DNA of 64,000 nt from Fidelibacterota bacterium MT.SAG.3 (GTDB lineage: Bacteria > Fidelibacterota > SORT01), in contig SORT01000002.1 in assembly GCA_004402895.1 (NCBI GenBank), positions 19,763 to 83,762 on the forward strand. Reading direction: 5' to 3'. Of the stretch, positions 1 through 8,334 are shown in pieces (positions within the stretch are counted from its first letter, which is position 1; every line of letters starts with the position of its first letter). The notes beneath the pieces were generated by a model. It saw only the letters and a list, made by a program, of their open reading frames with translations, was not told where the DNA came from and searched no databases. The position numbers were made by a program, and so were the translations under genes.

Positions 1-59
1 AGCGGAGGGCGAGGGATTCGAACCCCCATTCCTTTGCGGGAAACGGTTTTGAAGATCGC
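1..59 (-). tRNA. 3' fragment of a class II (long variable arm) tRNA; anticodon loop CTTCAAA would give UCA (Sec-like); D-arm and 5' acceptor absent
   Basis: Reverse complement reads ..CTTCAAAACCGTTTCCCGCAAAGGAATGGGGGTTCGAATCCCTCGCCCTCCGC: T-arm GGGGG-TTCGAAT-CCCTC, short variable-arm stem TTCC/GGAA, 3' acceptor strand. No matching 5' acceptor GGAGGGC is seen upstream on the minus strand, and the 5' half of the anticodon stem is mismatched. Confidence 0.6.
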
Positions 60-273
60 GGTTGCCCTTGATACATAGGAACTTACAGGAATTGATGCCA
101 TATAATTGCCATTCTGTAGACCAATCCAGACCAATTGAGACTAAGTGTAAATCTAATCTTATATCACTAATATTTAAATTTATACCAGATGCTAATCTTT
201 GATTCCTCTCCAACTTTTTGATAGAAGTTAATTATAATTAATAAGACTTCTATTATTGAGATTTCGTAGTTCT

Positions 274-2502
274 TTAGGGTTCGACTATTTGCAGTGAAAA
301 GGAATCAAACCAAGCGCTGCCCTCTCCGGTTAAAGCTATACCAAAATCGATCCACTGTGCTTCATCTGAAACTTCACCGGTAATCTCAAAGAAACGCCAT
401 TCACTCGTCTTAATCGGCCGATCTTTCATGTTATCCTTAAAAAGGAGGGACTGAGTATCGCGCCCCCTTTTGTTAACTTTTAGCCACAAATAAGCATCAT
501 TTCCAGAGCCTTCCAGCTCCGTTCGTACTGCCGCCCGTAACTTGATTCGCTTACCGCGATACGAGGTAGCGTCCAAACGCTGCAAGAGTAAAGCATACGT
601 TTCCCCATAATGTTTGCCAAATTTCCTGCTGATTTTCACACACTTCTTGCCCTGTTGTGGAAGTTCGGTGCTGGTTTCAACAATAAAGTCAAAATTGGCC
701 AACCGGTATTTATGAGCACTCCACCCTTCAGGGATCACTCCCGGTTCACTGCTTTCAAAATTTAGATTCTTAGGTGAAGTCAGGATTCGTGGTTTCGAGC
801 GAGTTCCACCGGGATTTGGACGGGCGGCAGTGGTTTCGTCAACGAATAGCAACACATCATATAGTTCTGTTACCTGTACGTCTTCCGCATAACTTGAAGC
901 CGCTTGTGGGTTGAACACTGCGCCAATATAGCGGGTTTTGCGTGGTTTTGCAAACCACTCGGCTACATAGCCAGTTTCAGGTAATCTTCGTAAATCAAAG
1001 GCTGCATAAGGCAGACCGGTAGCGCCAAGTGTCGCATCGAGACTCTCTTCCGGCAGTGGTTTGACATGAAAGGGTCTTAAACCCCTGCTACTGCCAAAGG
1101 ATATCCAAATTGCTTGAAACGAACCTTGATTAAATGCAAATCCGAAAACAACCATATCCTTGCCATACATTTCTCGTAGAAATTGCCCCATCCAATTCTT
1201 CCGTGTGTTCACATGGCCATTGTGCGCCCATATCACGATTTTGGCATCGGGTCCTTCGTGTTCCATGATCCAATGAATATTTGCTGCCATGGAGCTGTCG
1301 CGAATAGCCGATCCAGATGGTATGTTCGATTGAATGTATTGTGATAGAATATTAGCGTGCAGTCGTGCAACCTTCCAATCTTTTTCGCCGGTTTGAGCGA
1401 TATATTTTCCACTGTTCGCATCTAAATCTTTAATCGTCGATGCGATAACTTGCAAGGTCTTAGACATTTCCTCTTTAGAGATATCAGCAAAATCCCATTT
1501 GTAGGGACTCTTTATCAGGGAGAGGGAAGCATTCTCGTTTAATACCGCCGCTACCTTGCGATCAACTTTATTTAAGTAGTTCTCCAGTACCTTAAGCGCT
1601 CGCGTCCCGTACGTCATGTCATATCCATAAAACTTGACTTTTTTCGTATGATTCGGATCAGCGTTATAACGCCGCATCCAGCGGATCATCTCCAATACTT
1701 CTTCCGTGTCCCAGGTCCAGAAATAAATTCCGGCCAGCGCTTTTTCGGGATCGCCCTTGCCTGTCAACACATACTCATTCACATCAAATCCTTCCGGCAT
1801 GGTCGCCTCAATGGCGAATATATTAAATTCCATCTCCGTGACTAGAAACTCTAGCATGCGATGTTTTAACTGGAAAAATTCGCGTGTTCCGTGGGTTGCC
1901 TCTCCAAGCGCCACCAGACGCGCATCACCGATGATTTGCTTCAACGGTTGCATATCCTCGAACCCTTGTTCCGCCTCCACCCCCTTCAAAGGAACCGCAT
2001 TGTCTTTAAGCCACTGAATGGTCGTCTGACGTCTGGCACGATTGGTTTCAAGTCGTTCCTTATATTCAGACGCTGAGAGCAGTTCTTCAATCTGGACTTT
2101 GTATTTCCCCTTCACCAAAGGTTCTTCATCACCTTCGATTTTATGGGGATAGATCTCCAACTGATAGTTTCCAGAGGTTTTAGCTTCGATCATCACATTT
2201 TCTGTACCCTGAGTGCCGGTCGGACCGTCAACTTCGTCAATCTTCTCTCCATTTGGATCGAGCACCGAAATCACCAAATCGATACCGATTTGCTCCACAG
2301 TGACATGCACAAATTGCCCAGACTTCAGCGCCACCTGATAGGTATGGCGCGCTCCTTCAGACATCGGGCTTTCGATTTCTTTCCCCGGAACGAGAGTTTT
2401 GACCTGTGTGCTGGCGCTCGAGCAATTCAACAACAAGAACGCAAACAGATACATAGTTAATGTTTTCATGTTGCCTCCTCCATGTGAAAGATAATTGGAC
2501 AT
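274..2502 (-). CDS. Erythromycin esterase family protein with N-terminal PPC-like domain and C-terminal jelly-roll-like domain; lipoprotein-type signal (likely start ~2469, MKTLTMYLFAFLLLNCSS)
   Basis: LVALGEATHGTREFFQLKHRMLEFLV..FAIEA and WAHNGHV motifs of the erythromycin esterase family; lipobox LLLNC. Confidence 0.85.
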   Translation of the reverse strand: MSNYLSHGGGNMKTLTMYLFAFLLLNCSSASTQVKTLVPGKEIESPMSEGARHTYQVALKSGQFVHVTVEQIGIDLVISVLDPNGEKIDEVDGPTGTQGTENVMIEAKTSGNYQLEIYPHKIEGDEEPLVKGKYKVQIEELLSASEYKERLETNRARRQTTIQWLKDNAVPLKGVEAEQGFEDMQPLKQIIGDARLVALGEATHGTREFFQLKHRMLEFLVTEMEFNIFAIEATMPEGFDVNEYVLTGKGDPEKALAGIYFWTWDTEEVLEMIRWMRRYNADPNHTKKVKFYGYDMTYGTRALKVLENYLNKVDRKVAAVLNENASLSLIKSPYKWDFADISKEEMSKTLQVIASTIKDLDANSGKYIAQTGEKDWKVARLHANILSQYIQSNIPSGSAIRDSSMAANIHWIMEHEGPDAKIVIWAHNGHVNTRKNWMGQFLREMYGKDMVVFGFAFNQGSFQAIWISFGSSRGLRPFHVKPLPEESLDATLGATGLPYAAFDLRRLPETGYVAEWFAKPRKTRYIGAVFNPQAASSYAEDVQVTELYDVLLFVDETTAARPNPGGTRSKPRILTSPKNLNFESSEPGVIPEGWSAHKYRLANFDFIVETSTELPQQGKKCVKISRKFGKHYGETYALLLQRLDATSYRGKRIKLRAAVRTELEGSGNDAYLWLKVNKRGRDTQSLLFKDNMKDRPIKTSEWRFFEITGEVSDEAQWIDFGIALTGEGSAWFDSFSLQIVEP

Positions 2503-2743
2503 AGTATACGAAACTTCTTCGTACTAACAAAGTTTATTTTGTTGCGTGTAACAGCCAGATTCGGGGGTTTTGCAATATAAGACGTCAGTTGATCACGACA
2601 AAAGTGGCGCACAAGTCGATAGTTTTTAGTGGATAACGTCATGGTCTTGAATTTCGCGCTGGGTCTTATATAGATCGACATAATCTCTCGATTTTCGAGT
2701 TTTGGTACTGCGAAATTGTGTGTCATAACTGACATTTATGGGA

Positions 2744-2765
2744 CAGTACTATTTAAGTAGTACTG
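2744..2765. other. Perfect 8-bp inverted repeat (CAGTACTA-6 nt-TAGTACTG) upstream of the M28 peptidase gene
   Basis: Read directly from sequence; possible operator or hairpin. Confidence 0.5.
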
Positions 2766-2843
2766 CCAAAACATTAGATCGAATTATTTTGGGAATTACC
2801 TGTCATTATCATATATTAATATATCAATTTTTGAGGTCAATAA

Positions 2844-4547
2844 ATGAAGGAAATGGATATGATGAAAAGATATTACTCTTCTATATTATTTATGTTAATC
2901 TCTCTGTCAGCAATCGGATGTGCATACCGACAAATAACGGTTCCTGAAGTGACAGACGATGAATTCGCCGCCGCTTACAGAAACGATTTGAAAACATTGT
3001 CGTCCGACGAATTTCAGGGGAGACGATCCGGTACACCGGGTGGAAAAAAGACCCAAGAATATCTGATAAACAGCTTCAAGTCAATGGGGTTGGAGCCTGG
3101 TAACAATGGAAGTTATTTGCAGGAAGTAAAGCTATTTTCAAGAATATCGACAGCTTCGGGTGTCAGGGCAGTAAATACGGAAGGCGATACTCTGGAGATA
3201 GAGTGGAAAACGCAAATTCTTCCCCTAGTAATAGGTGAAGATACCACGATTTCTATCATAGATAAGGAGTTGGTTTTTGTAGGATTCGGTGGCGATTCAG
3301 AGAAGTTTAACTGGCACGATTATGATGATATAGATGTTGAAGGAAAGATAGTAGTCATGCTCCGAAATCATGCCGGCTTTGCAAGTAAAGACAGTTCCGT
3401 CCTGAATGACCGTTCGAATGTAAGACTGGGATATACTTTTATAAAGATCAACACGGCGGAATCTCATGGCGCTTTTGGCACAATAATGATTTTAGATTCG
3501 GTGTTAGCAGGGAATAAATCCAGATGGAAGGGGTGGGCACGAGTCTCTTCATGGGGGAGGAATTCTCTTTATGACGGGAAGGTGGACAGTTCCACTCTAA
3601 AGTTGAGATTGACTTTGAATTTGGAAGTAGGAAAACAGTTTATGGCATTAGCAGGCTATGATTATGATTCACTCGTAGTTGCCGCATACTCTCCCGGATT
3701 TAAGTCTTTTGATCTTGCTGTTACGCTCAGCGGTGAATTTAAAAGAAAAGAAAGAATATATATTTCCAATAATGTATTAGGTCTTATCCGCGGCACTGAG
3801 CGTCCTGATGAAGTAGTGATCTACACAGCTCATTGGGATGGTTATGGTACATACAAAGGCGCAGAAGAGGATAGCATATATAACGGCGCAGCTGATAACG
3901 CAACTGGTACGGCGTCTATTTTGAGTCTTGCACGCTCATTCATGGCTCAACCCGTTCCTCCCAAGCGGTCGATACTGTTTATGGGTTTCACCGCGGAGGA
4001 GACGGGTTTATTGGGCTCTAAATATTACGTAGATAACCCGGTATTCCCGCTTTGGGAAAGCGTTGCTTTGATAAATACGGATATGTTGACCTTTGTCGGT
4101 GAAACTAACGACCTGATAATCTTTGGAAGAGGAAGATCAGATCTTGACAAGTATGCAGAACGCGCAGTAAAAAAACTGGGAATGCGTATTCAGGACGATC
4201 CCTGGCCCGAGCAGGGAAATTACTATAACTCTGACCATTACGTATTTGCTTTAAAGGGAGTGCCTTCTATGTCGATGCACAACGGGATAGACAGCCGGGA
4301 GCACGGCATGGAGTGGGGGATGAAAATTCAAAAGGATTTTATAGATTCAGACTTCCACAAGGTAAGTGATGAATACAGCGAAGATTTAAACTTGGATGGA
4401 ATAATGCAATACCTTCAGGTAATCTTTGACGTCGGATACACGTTGGCTAATTCTTCCAAATTTCCTAATTGGAATAAAGACGATGAATTTCGACCCATTC
4501 GTGACGCCAGCAGACGAGAAATAAAACTGATAAAAACCACTAAATGA
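2844..4547 (+). CDS. M28 family zinc metallopeptidase (aminopeptidase-like), lipoprotein
   Basis: AHWDGYG..GAADNATGTASILSLAR..FMGFTAEETGLLGSKYY metal-binding motifs; signal peptide with IGCAY lipobox. Confidence 0.88.
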   Translation: MKEMDMMKRYYSSILFMLISLSAIGCAYRQITVPEVTDDEFAAAYRNDLKTLSSDEFQGRRSGTPGGKKTQEYLINSFKSMGLEPGNNGSYLQEVKLFSRISTASGVRAVNTEGDTLEIEWKTQILPLVIGEDTTISIIDKELVFVGFGGDSEKFNWHDYDDIDVEGKIVVMLRNHAGFASKDSSVLNDRSNVRLGYTFIKINTAESHGAFGTIMILDSVLAGNKSRWKGWARVSSWGRNSLYDGKVDSSTLKLRLTLNLEVGKQFMALAGYDYDSLVVAAYSPGFKSFDLAVTLSGEFKRKERIYISNNVLGLIRGTERPDEVVIYTAHWDGYGTYKGAEEDSIYNGAADNATGTASILSLARSFMAQPVPPKRSILFMGFTAEETGLLGSKYYVDNPVFPLWESVALINTDMLTFVGETNDLIIFGRGRSDLDKYAERAVKKLGMRIQDDPWPEQGNYYNSDHYVFALKGVPSMSMHNGIDSREHGMEWGMKIQKDFIDSDFHKVSDEYSEDLNLDGIMQYLQVIFDVGYTLANSSKFPNWNKDDEFRPIRDASRREIKLIKTTK

Positions 4548-4564
4548 ATTTTAAATGATGCGCG

Positions 4565-4612
4565 GTCAGGATGCCTTTGCCGATGGCGGGATTATGAAAA
4601 TCCTGACTTTTT
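4565..4612 (+). terminator. Rho-independent terminator after the M28 peptidase
   Basis: GTCAGGAT ... ATCCTGAC stem followed by TTTTT, just downstream of the stop at 4547. Confidence 0.6.
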
Positions 4613-4625
4613 AAACTCTTAATTT

Positions 4626-4765
4626 TCATAAACATATGAGTTCTGAGACGCGAAAAATGTGTATCTAAAACGACCGTTATTGATACAAAAATCCACTGTC
4701 TCAAAAGCTAATTGTCAGAAAATCTCGTTTTCATGAGTTTTGTGCAATTGATAGACATCAAAATG
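4626..4765 (+). repeat. Structured direct repeat, copy A (hairpin 4660-4687 plus 44-nt conserved core 4693-4736)
   Basis: Aligns with 5751-5885; core CCACTGTCTCAAAAGCTAATTGTCAGAAANTCTCGNTTTCATGA is 42/44 identical. Confidence 0.85.
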
Positions 4766-4910
4766 GTCTGTTACAAGTTGGGTTTGTGAGATTGAATTAC
4801 GTCATTGGGGATACAACTTATGAAATTCATTTTCTTTGGGTATAACTTTGAACTAAATTTTAATTAAATGGAAGTTATGTAAATCTAAACTAAATCAAGC
4901 GAGCAATCAG

Positions 4911-5576
4911 CTAGTATGCCCATCCGTAACGTGTGAAGTGATTGATGTAGAATACGAGTGTTTTTTCCGCCTCGTTTACCGTGTATGTAACTACTTCGCC
5001 ACCAGTGCCGTCATCATGTATGAAGTAGATCTCTATCAGGTAAGGATCACCGTCAAAACCAAGCGCATCGTAATCCAACGTGATCTTTACGTCAGTGTTG
5101 AATACCATGCTCGGTAAGAACTCTACCTCGGCTGAACAGGGAATCTGTCCGTCCATGCAAGTTACCGACACCGATATCTTTGTATTATCGTCAACCGCTC
5201 CAGCAGGAATCTCTACTTTGTTTCCAAAGGTATTAGATCCTCCAACGGTACCACCAGCCTGAACGGTGATGGTCTTTGTCGTTGAGCTTGATTTATTAAG
5301 AGCAATCAACTTCTTCATTGATTTTGGGCTCCACTTTAGAAAGTTCACACCTTCTAATGAGGTTGCCGCTCCTCATACCGAAGCAGATGTCTTAGCTGAT
5401 TCCGGTGCCGTTGTTGCTGCATAATCGCAAGCAACCGAAAACAACATCGCTACAACTGTTATCGGTAAAAGCAGGTTTCTGAATTGTATTCTGTTTCTAT
5501 TCATTATATTTATTTGGCTACTCATCATATGCTCTATTTGCACGGTTAATATAGTATAATCTATATGCGCTGTCAA
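4911..5576 (-). pseudogene. ZU5-like domain lipoprotein interrupted by one in-frame TGA (5373-5375)
   Basis: ORFs 5373..5576 and 4911..5348 are in the same frame, separated only by one TGA and seven sense codons; the upstream piece carries a lipoprotein signal (FSVAC), the downstream piece the beta-rich domain. Confidence 0.65.
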
Positions 5577-5750
5577 GTAGTTTTTTAAAAAATCGACGTA
5601 AATTGTGAAATAAACCTCATAAAATGCGTTAATATAATGATACTATTGATATTAAGGTTATGTTGATATATTTTATATACTTAGTATGATATTAAGAACT
5701 ATTTGACTAATTCTGATAACTAGCCTTCGAATATAGGATTCTTACGATTT

Positions 5751-5885
5751 CTCATAAACGTGTAAGTTTTGGCACAAAAAAATGTGTCTCATAAACCTTG
5801 GTTAATAAGACAAAAAACCACTGTCTCAAAAGCTAATTGTCAGAAACTCTCGATTTCATGATCTTTGATTAGATTGTCAAAATCC
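5751..5885 (+). repeat. Structured direct repeat, copy B (hairpin 5785-5812 plus 44-nt conserved core 5818-5861)
   Basis: Aligns with copy A at 4626-4765. Confidence 0.85.
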
Positions 5886-5897
5886 CTCATTTTCTGC

Positions 5898-5999
5898 GAA
5901 TTCACTACATTTCTTGGGTTATATCGTGAGTTTTGCTCATAATTAGCGACTAATATCGTGAGTTCTTTGTGTAATGTAGTGAGTTTCGGGTCCGTTTAA
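5898..5999 (+). repeat. 102-bp inverted repeat, left copy
   Basis: Ungapped match, about 78/102 positions by hand count, to the reverse complement of 11327-11428. Confidence 0.85.
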
Positions 6000-6028
6000 T
6001 ATCATAGTAAAAGTAGGGCATCTCAGCC

Positions 6029-6637
6029 CTATTCTTCATCTGATTCCAGATTCTTTAATGCTTCTTCCACGTCTGTATCCATCACATCAGCATATACCTG
6101 AGTAACCGTCGGTGAACTATGACCGAGTTGCCTCTGCACAAGCCTGAGATTATACCCGCTCGCTTTATAGAGATTTGTTGCATAGGTATGTCGTAGTGAA
6201 TGAATTGAGTAGTGAGCGGAAATCCGCGCTCTTTTCGCCCATTTTTTAAAGACCTGCTGTATTCCAGACCGTGTCATCCTCTCCCCTCGCTCTGAAGGAA
6301 AGAGGTACTGTGAGTTAATAGATCGATAATCTAAGAATTCTATGATATGCTTCTTCAAATTTGATCCAATATCGACAACTCGATCTTTCCCTCCCTTGCC
6401 GTTTTTCACATGGATCGAACTCTGACCTCTCTTGAGGTAGAGACCCTCAATTTTTAAGTTCGCCATTTCCGAGACGCGTAGCCCAGATCCGAGTGCTAAC
6501 TCAATTATCAATGCATCCCGGACTGGCGCTTGTACTCCTCTCGATTTTGCGATTGTCGCTGCTTCACTGCAAGTCTTTCGAAGTTGTTTTGTTTCTTCCG
6601 GAGTTAAGAATTTATCCGGTGTTAGAATCCAATTCAT
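6029..6637 (-). CDS. Tyrosine recombinase/integrase, catalytic domain only (202 aa)
   Basis: ALGSGLRVSEMANL, HSLRHTYATNL, LGHSSPTVTQVYADV motifs (R..H-x-x-R..H..Y). Confidence 0.9.
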   Translation of the reverse strand: MNWILTPDKFLTPEETKQLRKTCSEAATIAKSRGVQAPVRDALIIELALGSGLRVSEMANLKIEGLYLKRGQSSIHVKNGKGGKDRVVDIGSNLKKHIIEFLDYRSINSQYLFPSERGERMTRSGIQQVFKKWAKRARISAHYSIHSLRHTYATNLYKASGYNLRLVQRQLGHSSPTVTQVYADVMDTDVEEALKNLESDEE

Positions 6638-6680
6638 GGTTAAGTCCTCCTTCGAGGTTCTTATACCATATTATTTTCAA

Positions 6681-6757
6681 TCAAGACTTGGAGGAAGTAA
6701 GGATCATTCTTGGGCAATACTTAATCGATACTTGGAGCATACTTGAGCAATTCTTGG
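6681..6757 (+). repeat. Array of degenerate 11-bp repeats, consensus NNNATWCTTGG
   Basis: Consecutive 11-mers: tcaagacttgg aggaagtaagg atcattcttgg gcaatacttaa tcgatacttgg agcatacttga gcaattcttgg. Confidence 0.75.
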
Positions 6758-6777
6758 AAGTTACTCATTATAGTTCT

Positions 6778-6797
6778 AATCCGATTCTTTTCGGATT
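6778..6797. other. Inverted repeat AATCCGA-6 nt-TCGGATT followed by TTTTC
   Basis: Direct reading. Confidence 0.45.
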
Positions 6798-7049
6798 TTC
6801 TAGATATTCTTGGTATAATCTATTGTTATTATTTCACTTACCTAAAACAAAGGTCGGTTGTAGGAATGAAAAAGAAAAGCTTTATCTTTATGTTATTATT
6901 ATACTTACAAGATTATATCCTATGATAGCTCATTTCAATTTATCAGAAATGTAAACTCTATATATTGTGAATAGCCCTTGCGAATATACCAAATATGGGG
7001 TATCTTATATGTCGATTAAAAGATAAATAATGGAATTGGAGAATCAAAA

Positions 7050-7313
7050 ATGGCTAGCAAAAAGAAAATTGAACAAGCTTGGGATAAAGCCAAACCTATC
7101 AGGGGTAAAAATCCTGATTCGTGGCGTAAGGATAAATTTGGTAACAAAATTAGGCATGGTTCATATGGTACTGAGGGCGATTATGGATGGGAGTTAGACC
7201 ATAAAAATCCACAATCAAAAGGAGGTTCCAACAAACCGCAAAATATTCAACCCTTACATTGGGAAGAGAATCGACAAAAGAGTGATAAATATCCCTATAA
7301 GAAGAAAAAATAA
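7050..7313 (+). CDS. Small HNH endonuclease-domain protein
   Basis: YGWELDHKNPQSKGGSNKPQNIQPLHWEENRQKSD: H-N-N type HNH signature. Confidence 0.8.
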   Translation: MASKKKIEQAWDKAKPIRGKNPDSWRKDKFGNKIRHGSYGTEGDYGWELDHKNPQSKGGSNKPQNIQPLHWEENRQKSDKYPYKKKK

Positions 7314-7340
7314 TGCTGAGTAGATAGCAAAGAGAATCAT

Positions 7341-8234
7341 ATGTCTATACCAAAAGCTACTCGCGACATGCTACTTGTTGAAGCACAACATCGGTGTACA
7401 GTCTGTAACGAAAAGTGCTTTGAAATTCACCACATCATAGGAAAAGCTGACGGTGGAGATGATAGCCCAGAAAATTTGATTGTTATGTGTCCAAACTGTC
7501 ATCAACATAGATATCATCGATCAGGTGAATTCACTCGAGATCAATTACGGCAATATAAGAAAAATTTACAAGACAGAAATGAAATCGAGAAAAGATTACT
7601 TCAGAATATAGAAGATCTCTGGAAAGAGATTAAAGAAAAATCCGCTGCGGAAATTAACAAGAGTTTAATCACCAAACTTGAGGACGCCAATCAATTAATT
7701 GACAAAAGCAGATCACCTAAAATTGCTCAATCAGTAAGCCAAATGGCAATAAAAATGGCGGAATTATCCATTATGCCCAATGCAGCTAGGCGTGCAATAG
7801 AAGTTAAATATGAAGTAGAGCGACAGCAACTTAAGTCAAGCGTAGATCAATTATCAGTGGTTGGGATTGATGACGATGCTTATCGTAAAAACAATAAGTT
7901 TGGTCGAGCTTACGAATTTGTCCTAATTTTGGATCATTCGCCTGATTCAGACTGGGTGAAAATATTTGACTACAATTACAAGAATAGTGGGTATTCAATG
8001 AAAAGAGAAACACATATTAGAGGTGATAGGGCTGTTATGATTATAGCAGATTCGGATGATTTACAAGCACACACGAATTGGGTAAAGAAGTTGGTTGGGG
8101 AAACAAATACATGGCTTACCACTGAGGGATATCGAAATATTGATTGCCTGATCAACGAATCTCTTCACAAAGAACTAGAACAATTTGATGCAATTCAGTC
8201 AATGAAAAAACGTACACAGAGTATAAAGATTTAA
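7341..8234 (+). CDS. HNH endonuclease-domain protein with uncharacterised C-terminal region
   Basis: CTVCNEKCFEIHHIIGKADGGDDSPENLIVMCPNCHQHRY: zinc-ribbon HNH motif. Confidence 0.85.
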   Translation: MSIPKATRDMLLVEAQHRCTVCNEKCFEIHHIIGKADGGDDSPENLIVMCPNCHQHRYHRSGEFTRDQLRQYKKNLQDRNEIEKRLLQNIEDLWKEIKEKSAAEINKSLITKLEDANQLIDKSRSPKIAQSVSQMAIKMAELSIMPNAARRAIEVKYEVERQQLKSSVDQLSVVGIDDDAYRKNNKFGRAYEFVLILDHSPDSDWVKIFDYNYKNSGYSMKRETHIRGDRAVMIIADSDDLQAHTNWVKKLVGETNTWLTTEGYRNIDCLINESLHKELEQFDAIQSMKKRTQSIKI

Positions 8235-8334
8235 AAGATAGAAATTATGCATGAATTTCACATCAACGATTTACGGAATATGAGTCACATCAAAGACCAA
8301 ACCACAATGTATAACTAAAATAAACAGAAATGAT

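Noticed and set aside
5373-5375. In-frame TGA as a selenocysteine codon
   Set aside because: Tempting because of the Sec-like tRNA fragment, but no convincing bSECIS follows and the residue context is not redox-like; nonsense mutation or error is more likely.
6493-6954. 153-aa plus-strand ORF spanning the recombinase 5' end and the 11-bp array
   Set aside because: Antisense to the recombinase at its start and runs through a repeat whose period is not a multiple of 3; no coding signal.
7050-7313. Toxin-antitoxin pair made of the two HNH genes
   Set aside because: Both proteins carry nuclease-type HNH motifs; neither looks like an antitoxin.
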